From: Polytrichum commune
Lineage: Eukaryota; Streptophyta; Polytrichopsida; Polytrichales; Polytrichaceae
Assembly (NCBI GenBank): GCA_950295325.1
Contig: OX485806.1
Span: 36,210,001-36,274,000 of the forward strand
Direction: 5' to 3'
DNA: 64,000 bases
Shown here: positions 21,660 to 32,110 of the stretch, one piece after another
Numbering within the stretch: position 1 is the first letter of the stretch
Layout of the letters: each line of letters starts with the position of its first letter
The notes under the pieces: generated by a model
The model's input: the letters and a program-made list of their open reading frames with translations, nothing else
Told to the model about the DNA's origin: nothing
Databases searched by the model: none
Program-made: the position numbers and the translations under genes

Positions 21660-22520
21660 CGTGGGTGTCATCCAATTTATTTCCATGTTCTCGAACTTCT
21701 ACCAATCATGTCTCAAAAAAAGAAAAAAGTTGTATTAGCAAATCTACAAAGAAGCACTGGCAAAAATCATACCTCCTCTATTTACTTATGGTTATCAAAA
21801 TTGCATGTTTGTTGATTCCTTGTTTGAATACATAGGTCCTCCTAATTATGTTCACAATTAAGTGTGGAGTAGTCGACAAAACTTGAAGAAGTAGTACAAT
21901 CTCTTGTAAACACATGTTTATATGATGTTTCTTCTTTGATTCTCACCCATTCATAAGGTGTCGAATTGAGGAAAGTTACCGAATATCACCCACATACTTT
22001 AGGGTCTAACCCTCCTTATCCTTATAGTGTGGCATCCATGCACGACGGTAGGTATGCCCCCCACCTATGAGCTTTTCTGGGGAGGGGGGGAATCCACTTT
22101 AGGATGGGGAAGGAACTAGAGGGGGAGGAAGGGGGAAAAAAAGGAAGGAAGGGTCAGAGATTGTTTGAATAAGGTATGCGGGTGTTATTTGGTCGATTGT
22201 TTTTCTTTTCTATCTTCTATTGATCATATGTATGTCTTGGAATTTGTGTTGCATTAGCATATCTTGATGAATCACCAACAAAACTAGGATTTTCCTTGAA
22301 TTAGTTATGAAAATTAGTGGAATGCATATAAATTAATGCCGCATTAAATGAACACATAGGTCCCTCTAATTGTGTTGAGTATTGAGTATACTATAGTAAT
22401 TGATACAATTTAAAATTGTAATCCGATCTCTTTTAAGCATGTGTTTTTATTAAGTTGTATGTTCTTGGATCCACACCCAACCACAAACCATTCAAATATA
22501 AGCGTCCAATTCATTTTTAT
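21660..22520 (+). repeat. Dispersed repeat X, long uninterrupted copy
   Basis: Shared landmarks with 26340-28330 and 60960-61165: TCCATGTTCTCGAACTTCTACC, GCATGTTTGTTGATTCC, GTGTGGAGTAGTCGACAAAA. The TGTTC at 21849-21853 is the equivalent of the LTR-L target site at 26554. From about 22370 a second partial copy of the GTTGAG..AAACCATTCAAATATA part follows. A long GGGGAAGG-rich tract sits at 22078-22155. Confidence 0.6.
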
Positions 22521-22980
22521 TTTAAAAAAATGAATAGTACTTGCATACCTTATTACTATATGGCAAAAAATCAATATGCTTTAGGAAGTATCTCTTTCCA
22601 AATCAAAGTTAGTATATATCATAAATTCTTACTAGAAAATTATACTAATGAAAAATTATTCTATTAAGGCTTAAAATTTCAACTGTCACAACACCTTATC
22701 AGAACAAAGAGGTATTTGGTTTGAAATTATGTAAATATTATACATAAATATATATGGATAATACTTTTATGATTCACATGTGTCTACATAAACCAAAATA
22801 TAATCTAAAATATAATTCATATGTAGTCTATGAAACATATACTTGACGAAAAGTATAAAGCACTAGTTACTTGATCACACCATATCAATACACTAGTGTT
22901 TATCTAGTCACAATCATTTCTTGAGGTTTTTTTGTCTACTTATTTCATTTCATTTTATTTTAGTTTGAAGTTGACCTCTT
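22521..22980. other. AT-rich spacer
   Basis: No feature recognised. Confidence 0.3.
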
Positions 22981-25540
22981 ATGCAAATTTCCACGGCTCC
23001 TTTCAACTTTATAGTGATATTCCTATCTCCTTGCAGAAGCCTCCCAATCAATGGTATTCCATTTAGGTCCAATATGTCCTTGTTCATTTGGGCGTTCCAA
23101 AATATATTGGAGCAATAATGCTTTCATGTTCTGTGTAGCTCTGACCTCTTGTAGAGTTTGTAATGACGGCATTGCGAAAGGAAGGGGAGGTTGGTAACCA
23201 AAATAAGTAGTGCCTACATTACCACCAAGAGCATCATCATGTTGGGTAGTTTGCAACATGTCACTTTCAATAATTGGTGCACTAAAAATATTAGTTCATG
23301 ACATAATATCTACATCGGTGAAATGACTATGATCAATGTTTATATTTGGATTAATTAGAGAATTTGTGGACATAGAGTGGTGGCTACCATGTCAATTTCC
23401 AATGAAATTTCTTGCATAGGATTTGATGACCGTATATTGGTTGTCACACCTTGTGCCTTGCTAGCCATTGTTGGATAGTTTGCTCTTTGGAATCATTATG
23501 TAAATATTTGAATCTTTCTCTCAATTATTTGAATGTCTTTGTTGTGAACCCATAGGCATTGTTATGTACACAAGTTCCACTGAGGTTGTATAGCTCCTTT
23601 TCAAGGAATAAATTTTCTTATTGTCCATTCATCCTCTACCATAAAAATGAGCGCAGTATCATGGTCCAATCCCGCATAGTCCACAACCTTGATCTCAACC
23701 TTTGCATTTGGAGCCGGTTCAAGATCTATCTCATCATCATCCCTTTTGGTGAAGGGATGTTGATCTCTTGATTAGTAGCTATATGACTAAGGGATGGTAT
23801 TGTTGTGTTTAGGGCAACAACTATGCTTCAAATTTGTGTTTTTGGCTTTAAACTTTGTTTGAAATTGTGCCATTGCAATCATACCGGATAATTGTTGTTT
23901 GAGACTTTGCAATGCTTCCGGTCTTACTTTAGCTTTAAATGAAGATGTACTTTTTTGAACTCCAACAATACACAAGTTCCATAAATGGTGAAGAATTGCA
24001 AAGTTGAAGCCCTCCAATGGAAACTTTTCCAACCCAGGTAGAGGTTGCTAGGTGAAACAATGTAGTGCAATGTATCATAGAACGCGCCATTCTATTGTGT
24101 TAAACATTGGAGATAAATCCATCACCATGTTCCATATTGCTATACTATCAAAACCAATAAACCTATGGTTACCAAGTGTGTTTAGGGATCTTTTAAAAAG
24201 AAAAAAAGAAAAAAATGGTGGATTTACTATATCCATGAGATATGTTTGCCACCCGGTTGTCTCTTTGAACGTCTAACACTTGGATCCTCATGCACATTTA
24301 TGTTGCTTTGACCTGAGTCAATTATTGGCTCTAATGAAGTAGAAGGTTAACTAGTATTGGCATTTGATCCCACATTGATTTGTGAGAGTTGTTGAGGTGG
24401 GAACAAGATGTTCAATATTAGATAGATTGGAAGCACCCATTGAAAGTATTAGCAGGTCGACTTCATCATATGTAGGCTCATTAATAGTTGATGTTGCAGT
24501 AACTATCAACTCCTCAACTAGGGGATCAAAAGTGTGGCTATCAAATACTACAAATTTAGCTATAGCACCCACAACAAAACTTAGATCTTTTTCGATATCC
24601 ACGGTAACTTGAAGTTAAATGCCAAATACAACTTCTAATGATTCGGTGATGCCAAATTCTTTTTCACAATCACATAGAAATAGAGGTAGAACTTGAAAAA
24701 TGGAGCATACTCCATCTTGTTTGTCAAATGAATCCTTGATTTTAGGATGAGGTCTTGAGTGAGTATGATATGCATGGTTGATATTGGCAGATACTCCCAA
24801 TTTGGATTGAGTTGTAATTCATGTTGAAAATTCCAACCACATATTAACATTGTTGTGAGAGCATGGCCTAAAGAAACACCACAAAGTTTTGTAAATGATG
24901 CTCGCAAATGACACCAAAAATTCTCATTTCTAGATGATGTGCACCGTAGCAACCTCTAAAAAACTAATCCAAAATAACATGTGCAACATTTGGTCAAGGG
25001 TTAAGAAATTTATCAAAATGCATCTTTTGCGTTTGATGACACTACAAATGTCTAGATGAAATTATGTGCATTGAAGGGCACTATTTTCCTTCAACTTCAC
25101 CAAACTCTTGTAAATATCCGACAACTCTTCAAATATAGTAGGGCATGGCCACATCTTTGTACCCACTTTGCCAATGATTCTTTTTAATATTTTTTCATGG
25201 AAAAGTAAATCTAGCCTTGTCAATCCCATTAGCATTGTCTCAACACCATGTAATTAAATGATGATTATCAATACGAACACTAGCAATAGGAATTTTTCCC
25301 TTAAACCATTGATGATCATCGCAACATTTATCTTGACACATAATGATGCTTTCTTTTTGTGATCGTTCTACATATCTTGTCTTCAACTCTTTAGCAAGCA
25401 GGACTCGTTCTTCATTTTTTGTGGTGTAAGTCCACCCATGGGCCAAAATTTGGTGACGTTCATTTATAACAATAAATAAACCATACATATGATGAAACTT
25501 TTTGACCAATTTATTGGTCATGTACTTGAATCTTAGCAGG
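22981..25540 (-). pseudogene. Degenerate transposase-like coding remnant, family not identified
   Basis: Several minus-strand fragments keep protein-like composition in the same order but are broken by stops and frameshifts. At 25240-25521 a segment includes KNEERVLLAKELKTRY and MCQDKCCDDHQWF; an invariant Asp-Lys-Cys-Cys-like motif after a helix is seen in some uncharacterised DDE transposases (inference). 24351-24602 is a valine-rich segment. 23023-23259 contains YILERPNEQGHIGPKW and WEASARRW and recurs at 37064-37347. 22981-23560 is present a second time, inverted, at 36780-37354 plus 38580-38600. It may be one old DNA transposon or two abutting repeats. Confidence 0.4.
22995..23002 (-). 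other. Unoccupied target site of the E8 insertion at 37355
   Basis: Here the sequence reads straight through AAGGAGCC (minus strand) between AAAGTTGA and GTGGAAATTTG. In the other copy of this repeat the same 8 bases are duplicated on both sides of the 1225-bp element at 37355-38579. Confidence 0.85.
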
Positions 25541-26339
25541 TACGTTAAGGTGGCGGTATATTATGTAGTATTAACTCATGTAGTATGGTATAGTGAGTAC
25601 GAAGGTAGTCCTTAAGGCCGGTCAATCTCTTTGACATCTCCCCTTGACTTCTGGTTAATAATAGCTTCTTAACACAGTGAAGAAATTTCATAACAACTTT
25701 TCCAAGTCACCTAAGTTCTTCCTACTCTCATTAGCAACCTTTTGTTTGCTACTTAAGCCTTAACTTCCCAAGTCTATAAATGGGTTGTTTTGAGTGCATT
25801 TCATTCAGTGTTGGTTGGGGAATTTTCATGGACAAGTTTTGAGATTAAAATGGGATTTGTCTAGAGGATCTTGAAACATGGGCGATGAGTTATTTAGAGG
25901 CAAAAGGTGGGCATGAATGACCCTTTGGATTTTTAGACTATAGAAATTGAAAGAAGTGATGCACAAGAAAATATCTTGTTTTTATCCCCCCGAAAAAACC
26001 TTTGACCAATCAAATTCACTTGGAATATGAGCGGAATATTTGTGTGATCCACTAGATGGAAACAACTCAACTCAACAATTTTTGTTGCTCTCATTGGCAT
26101 TCTTTTTGTTTGCTACTTAAGTTGGTGTTTGAAGATGCTTCAAAATTTCTTGATTTTTTTTGGGTAGAACTTTGGGTTCCTCCTCAAATTTCACTTATTC
26201 GTCATGGAAAGTTAAAGGCACTATTGGGAGAGAAATGAAGCCTTTCCCCAAAGAAGCTTCCAAAACACACACACATTAGGCTAACAAGCTCACATTCATG
26301 CCGGTACTTGTATATGGCGTTACTTTTTCTTTTCTTTAC
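25541..26339. other. Unassigned region, no gene seen
   Basis: Short ORFs only. The phrase TTTGTTTGCTACTTAAG occurs twice (about 25743 and 26107). Confidence 0.4.
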
Positions 26340-26558
26340 TTTTATGTGGGTGTCATTCAAAGCCGTTTTCATGTTCTCCAACTTCTACCAATTGATTACA
26401 TACACAAGGAAACTTGTATTGCATTAGCAAATCCACGACGAAGAATCAATATAATAAATCGGAATGAAAATTAGACCTCCCATGAAGAAGCTATGATTAT
26501 TGGAAGTGCATGTTTGTTGGTTTCTCAACTGAATATATAGGTCCTCCCACTAGTGTTC

Positions 26559-28167
26559 TGTGAGGCCAAACCCACCACCCTTAAGCGTCCTCGTCCGGGT
26601 GATGGTTTTGAGACTCACATGTGTCACACCAAAAGTAGCAACATGAGATATAAGTCCCATCTCAATGAACCCCCAACTTCTCTTAAGTCATGATGTTTTA
26701 TTAATGCAATTTTCTTGAGTGGGTATAGCATTGGCCGCCTCAAGGGTCCATCCCACAGCCTTAGCTACACATGCTCTTAAGGACTTCCCTCTTGAAACCT
26801 TAGTTCTGGCCGTTGATTCTTCACTAGTGTTCGTCACCTCGCTGAAGCTGTGACTTGTTGACTCCATGTGATGAGTACACAAGTGTTAAAAAATACTCAT
26901 CACTCTCATCACTTAGCGTTACATCCTCTTCCGTAATTCTTCGCCATTCACTCCCAAGTTCACCCGTCAATGTCGTTCCTAACTTGATTAGCCCAACCAC
27001 CTACTGTCACAGCTGTGGGCACACCCAACTCCCTAATATCACAGCTGTGGATACACCCAACTCCCTAATATCACAGCTGTGGATACACCCAGCTCCCTAA
27101 TATCACAGCTGTAGATACACCCAGCTCCCTAAAATCACAGCTGTAGATACACCCAGCTCTCTACTATCACAGCTATGGATACACCCAACTGTAGTGGGTA
27201 CACCCAGCTCCCTAATATCACAGCTGTGGATACACCCAACTCTCTACTATCACAACTGTGGATACACCCAACTGTTGTGGGTACACCCAGCTCCCTAATA
27301 TCACAGCTGTGGATACACCCAGCTTCCTAATATCACAGCTGTGGATACACCCAACTCTCTACTATCACAGCTGTGGATACACCCAGCTCCCTAATATCAC
27401 AGCTGTGGATACACCCAACTCTCTATTATCACAGCTGTGGATACACCCAACTCTCTACTATCACAGCTGTGGATACACCCAGCTTCCTACCAAATGTTAA
27501 ACTTAACTAATCTAACACTATAATCTAAATACTATAAATCTAACACCATAAATCTAACTACTATAATTCTAAATACTATAAACTAACCACTATGAACTAA
27601 ACACTTGTCTCTAAATGCCTTAAGTCAAAATGCGACATCTAAACAATGTAAAGCTAACTTCAAGACTAATTGGTCTTGGCTCTTCACCTTAAAGCCTTGC
27701 ACACACACGTGCACCTATCTTACTCCCCACACACCCACACTTATAACACATGGGGTGCCAACGGAGCACGAAGGAAAGAGAGAGAGAGAGAGGGGAGAGT
27801 GAAGGTTATATAGTGAGGTGAAAGGGAGTAGGTGAGCACCCCAAGGCTCAAGATAAACCTTTTGATCCTTTCCTACTTTGTAGGCTCTCATCCTATCCTT
27901 TAAGCCTTCAACTCTTAAATCAACAACCTAGATCTTAATTCAAACATTTAACTCAAGGAGCCACCCTTGGTTCACCACACACTATGCTCACCTAACTAAG
28001 GAACTTTCTTCACACCGCTAAACTTCTAATCAACCTAAGGTCTAAACATAACTTCACTCAAGCCTCACTCTTTATATATTTTTGTGAATAATCATAAAAC
28101 ATCAAAACATAACTTCTAATAGTTTCAAAGGGTTAAGAACACATGTGGGCACCATTTTAGGCTCACA
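26559..28167 (-). mobile_element. Solo LTR, LTR-L family (1609 bp)
   Basis: Minus orientation: plus-strand left end TGTGAGGCC, right end GGCTCACA. Perfect 5-bp TSD TGTTC at 26554-26558 and 28168-28172. Shares with 47966-49529 both the first about 35 bp (GAGCC.AAAATGGTGCCCACATG) and the last about 300 bp, including CATGTG.GGCTAA.GC.G.GGG.TGGAC and the terminal GGACGAGGACGCTTAAGGG. A GA/CT tract at about 27777-27798 occupies the same place as CT tracts in the other LTRs. No internal retroelement sequence remains, so this arose by LTR-LTR recombination. Confidence 0.92.
27006..27488. repeat. 32-bp minisatellite inside the LTR
   Basis: About 15 units of TCACAGCTGTGGATACACCC followed by AACTCCCTAATA, with CTCCC/CTCTC and AATA/ACTA variants. 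Two shortened units read GT(A/T)GTGGGTACACCC. CACAGCTGTG inside the unit is a perfect palindrome. The 81- and 80-codon ORFs here are produced by the repeat; 32 is not a multiple of 3, so frames rotate. Confidence 0.95.
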
Positions 28168-28346
28168 TGTTCGCTATAGAGTGTGGAGTAGTTGACAAAT
28201 TTTGAAGCATGATCCAATTTCAAACATGTGTCTTTAAGATATTTGTTTCTTTGATCCCCACCGAACCATACACCAATAAAATATAGATGTCTGATATCAA
28301 AAAGTAACCAAATAACATCCATATGCCTTAGCTTATAAGTTCATCT

Positions 28347-28572
28347 CAGTGATCGGGGAGATTTTTGGGCATAATCGGTTGAGATCCTAGTGTTTGCAAG
28401 TCCAACCGGTTATATGTTGACATCCTCCGGTTTTCCTTTATTAAATCGGGGTATATTCTATAAATTCCTCTAAATTGATCGGTAATTTTCCTGCAGTCTT
28501 GATCTTCAACCGGTTATTTCTCAAACTCAACCGGTTCATTTGTAACTAACTGCCGGTTCTCCCTGATCATTG
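28347..28572. mobile_element. hAT-type MITE, AACCGGTT family (226 bp)
   Basis: Ends CAGTGATCGGGGAGA and the complement of CAATGATCAGGGAGA, with a perfect 8-bp TSD GTTCATCT at 28339-28346 and 28573-28580. The body repeats (A)ACCGGTT words. No coding capacity. Confidence 0.88.
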
Positions 28573-28580
28573 GTTCATCT

Positions 28581-29249
28581 TAGGGCCGATTTAGGATGTC
28601 TCAAATGAAACTATTGTGAGAATGTTTTTTGTTTATGTTATTTGGGGTTCTGAACATTATTTATTTTTTCCAAGAAATTTTCATGTTGCTGGAGAGTTCA
28701 TGTGAAATTCGTCCTCTTTAATTTGCAGAGATCATAGTTATATTAGGATATGACTTCTAGAAATGATTAAATTTGAGAGATAACTTAAGTTGACCAATTC
28801 CTAAGCTCCAACCGATTTCTTTTTCTAGACAACTAGTCAATTTTTGGTTTTTGAGTCACATGGAAATTTTGCATTGAAATGAAGTGTCTCCTTACAATTT
28901 CATTAGAGATAGATTTATTTTCCTATTTCAAACTGTAGTATTAGGAAACTCAAGTATCTCAATAACATTATTTGGCATTCCTGAAGTGACATTCTCCAAA
29001 GAGCATTGAACCGATGCACACCGGTTTGATACTCTTTTGAGAGCCAATGTAGCGCTTACCTTTGAATATTATTTAGCCAATTTTTAATCAATTTAGGTAG
29101 TTATTTTCATTATTTAGCATTTATTATCAAAAAAAAAGCTAATATATTACCAAAAAAAAAAGCCGTCACTAGAATCGCAGTGCCAAATGTAGGTGCTACA
29201 GCAGTGACCAACAAAATCGCACTACGTAGCAAAAGCCAATGTAGTGGCA
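28581..29249. repeat. Dispersed repeat Y
   Basis: 28890-29060 (TTCATTAGAGATAG, CCTATTTCAAACTGTAGTA, GAGAGCCAATG) resembles 62240-62360 (TTCATTAGAGCTAGG, CCTATTTCAAAATGTTGTAGTA, GAGAGCCATTG). Two poly(A) runs at 29131-29163. No gene. Confidence 0.5.
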
Positions 29250-29254
29250 ATAGG

Positions 29255-31313
29255 TGTGAGCCCAAATTGAGGGCCCACATGTGTTTTTAAGTTTAGGATT
29301 GATTAAGGCTTGAGTTTGGATTTATTATGATTTTATTAAAACATAAAAAGAGTGTGAGTTTCTAGTGTTGTGTGAGATTAAGTTTAACAGTAGGTTGTGG
29401 TTTTAGCGTAGAAGAAGTGACAAGGAACTTATTAGAGTAGGGTAGATGATTGGTGTGTAAGTAGTTAGAGGAAAGATTTAAAAGCTTAAGGGCCTTAGGC
29501 CTCGGATGGGGGAGTTATATGGGCTTGCAAGTAGGTGTGGGAGGTGTTTGTTTTAGGGCCTTGATTAGTTAGCTCAAGGCAAGGGGGGGGAGGGTCGAAT
29601 TCAAACTGGATCAGGAAACCTAGAGTTTCCCGAGACTGAAGGCAGTTGGAGGTCGGCTTGCGGTCTCTCTCTCTCTCTCTCGGCCAGGGGTTGCGGGAAG
29701 AGGGAGCTCCGCCCCTTGACAGAAGGCAGAGCAGGTTTGGAGGTGAGGGGAACAGAGGTTGCTTGCGGCCGCCTGGAGAAGGATGATGAAAGACCAGAGA
29801 AGGCGGCTGCACTAGGTGTGGAAGTTCCGCTGCCTATTGGACATTGCCCGTGGTTGGATCCCATTCGGTGTGTGATGGGTGTTGGTAGGAGCGGAGGTCG
29901 GTTTCGGCTAAGGCAAGAGGAATTCTTGCACAGCTGCCATATAACAAACGACAGGCAAGGAAGTCGGCATTGCATTTTTCACCTTGTTTTTGGCTCAAAG
30001 TAGAGGAATGCCTATGAGTTTTGTTGTTGGTTGCTTTGTAAGAGGAGTTGGGATGACTGAGCGGGAGGAAGCTAGGGCTCTAGCCTAGTCGCGCCGAATT
30101 GCTTCGAAATAAGTCATGCTTTAAGGGGGCCTTCAGTGAACAAGCTTGGGCTCCCTCGGCGAATCTGTTGGAGTAGGCAAGAGGGTGAATTGGACAGCTT
30201 CCTTTCAAAACATTCAAGCCCATCCAGGTAGGCGGGGGAGCATCCTAGCAGTTGGAATTGTGACGAGGTGAGAACCTGGAGTGGAAGGCAGCGCATTCGG
30301 ATGGTTGCTTATTCGAACAGGGTTGTTCCTGCTCCTGAAGTTCAGTGAATTGAGGAAGGAGGATTGCCCCTGTGGTCAGCAGGGGTGGGTATTTGAACTT
30401 GACGGACTGGATGGCGAAGGATGTACGAAAGCTGAATCGAACACAACTGGATGTGGGAGAGGGCGCCTGAGGGCTTCGAGTGCCAGGAAGCCTCTTCGAG
30501 ATTAAGCTGCAGTTTAGTGGGAAGCAGTTACTGAGGGGGGAAACAACTGATGTGCTGCGGCAGGGTAGATTCGGGCATTCCCACCCTGAGAATCAGGAGT
30601 TGTGTCAGCCCTCCTGCATTCGAGCAGGTCGAACTTCGACCTTGCCAGCTGCACACACATTCACGGCAGAATTCAGTCTAGATCCAAAGGGCCAACATTG
30701 CAGAGGTCCGGGCCGAACAGGAGGTTGAGGCAGACTGATTCCTTGGTCTCCGGACTAGCTGTGCGGTGCACAGTGGATGCGAGGCTGTTGGCTCTAAGAG
30801 TTGTGAGGGAGGTAATCAAATGGGCACATCAAAGGCTTGATGGCAGCCTCTCCAGGGGATGAGGGAAGCTACGGCTGGCTGCTGGAGATGGAATTTTAAT
30901 GGAAATTCTTGGTGGTTCAGTAGAGCCAGGGGCTAGTAGATTGTTTGGTTTGGTTTAAATGTGCGAGCATGAGCTCAGTAGTTAATTTGTAGTAAGAATA
31001 GTGTTTGAGCCAACAATGTAACTGATGGTGGGTTCAACCCAAGCTTAGGATAGTTTCTTGTGATGGGGTTTAGGGTTTAAGGGTGGAGTGTGAAGACTCA
31101 GGAAGTGAGGGCGTGGAGATGACCACAAGGAAGAGAGTATTTTTGAATACTTTAGACCTTGCGTTCTTTGACTAAGAGTTGTGTGTTTAATATATGTGTT
31201 GGCTAAGGATGAGAATTCACACCTCGAGGGCTAAGGAGGGTGATCCAAGCGTGTGTTAGTCATAAGCTCTCACCAGGACTACGACGCATAAGGGTGGGGG
31301 TTTATGGCTGACA
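29255..31313 (+). mobile_element. Solo LTR, LTR-L family (2059 bp)
   Basis: Starts TGTGAGCCC and ends GGCTGACA, with a perfect 5-bp TSD ATAGG at 29250-29254 and 31314-31318. The first 120 bp (GGGCCCACATGTG, AAAACATAAAAAGAGTG) and last 50 bp match the other LTR-L copies. The middle (about 29580-30900) is GC-rich and unlike the other copies. CT microsatellite at 29664-29681. ORFs of 95-128 codons within it show no protein motif and overlap on both strands; they are not supported. Confidence 0.92.
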
Positions 31314-31329
31314 ATAGGCAGTGTTGGAA

Positions 31330-32110
31330 ATGTTAATCCATAAACCCACAAGGTTTAGTCTTCGAGTAGATTAAACATCGCATTTCGTATTCAAATGAAA
31401 GAGGAGAAGAATCCCAAGCAGAAAAAATTGCACGATCAAAATTTCTAGCTTGGGAGTCTTCAATTTAGCTGCAGCTTATGCCACTGAAGTCGTAGAAATA
31501 GTTGTATATATTTGATAGCATGCTCTTTTAAAATTTGTAGTCCAAAATTCATAAGTTTTAGCCTCACAAAGTACATCAACAACCTCGCAATCAAATTGAG
31601 GGCAAAAGAATCCCAAGTATCAAAATCATCAACTTGTAAGGGCAAAATTTCGATGTAGCCACAGCCAGCGAAGTCCAAGCGAAAGTTGCAGGAGAGTGCA
31701 AAAATGTGGCAGCATGCTCTTTTAGTATCTACTCCATAAAACCCACAAGCTTTAGTCTCATAAAGTAGATCAACAAACCACCAAATCAAACTGAGGGCAT
31801 TATAATCGTAACCAAAAAATTTACAAAAATATTGACTGTCAACCAATGATGCAGAATTTAGCTACAGTTGTAGCCTTCGAAATCGCAGCAAGAGTTGCAC
31901 AAATGTAGCAAGAGTCGTTTTTTTCATATATGTTCCACAAAACCCACAAATCTAAACAAAAGATTAATCGCAAGCAAAAGAATTGCAAGAATCGATATTA
32001 CCCATGAGCCCTGAATTTAGTTGTAACTACAGCTAGCGATGAATTGCAAAAATACAGCAGTAAGGTCTTTTATATATGTTCTACAAAGCCCACAAGTTTT
32101 AATCACACCC
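31330..32110. repeat. Degenerate tandem array, unit about 200 bp
   Basis: An anchor of the form CCCACAAG.TTTAGTC recurs at about 31344, 31549, 31742, 31939 and 32088. Between anchors the order of words is kept: AGTAGATCAACAA..TCGCAATCAAA, then GAATCCCAAG, then AATTTAGCTGCAG, then GTAGCATGCTCTTTT. Units have diverged strongly. It starts just right of the solo LTR TSD. The 128-codon minus-strand ORF at 31460-31846 is internal to it. Confidence 0.7.

Larger units (their letters stand above)
26340..28330 (+). repeat. Dispersed repeat X, split by a solo LTR
   Basis: 26340-26558 matches 21660-21853, and 28168-28330 continues the same repeat (GTGTGGAGTAGTTGACAAA, AAACATGTGTCTTTAAGA, CAAATAACATCC). 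The LTR at 26559-28167 sits between. Confidence 0.7.

Noticed and set aside
27006-27488. Regularly repeated 32-bp units that could suggest a CRISPR array
   Set aside because: Units are contiguous, with no unique spacers, and the block lies inside a plant-type LTR.
29495-30862. Several ORFs of 60-124 codons in the GC-rich middle of the solo LTR
   Set aside because: They overlap on both strands, have low-complexity or unrecognised products and are expected by chance at this GC content.
31460-31846. 128-codon minus-strand ORF
   Set aside because: Spans units of the degenerate tandem array; no motif.
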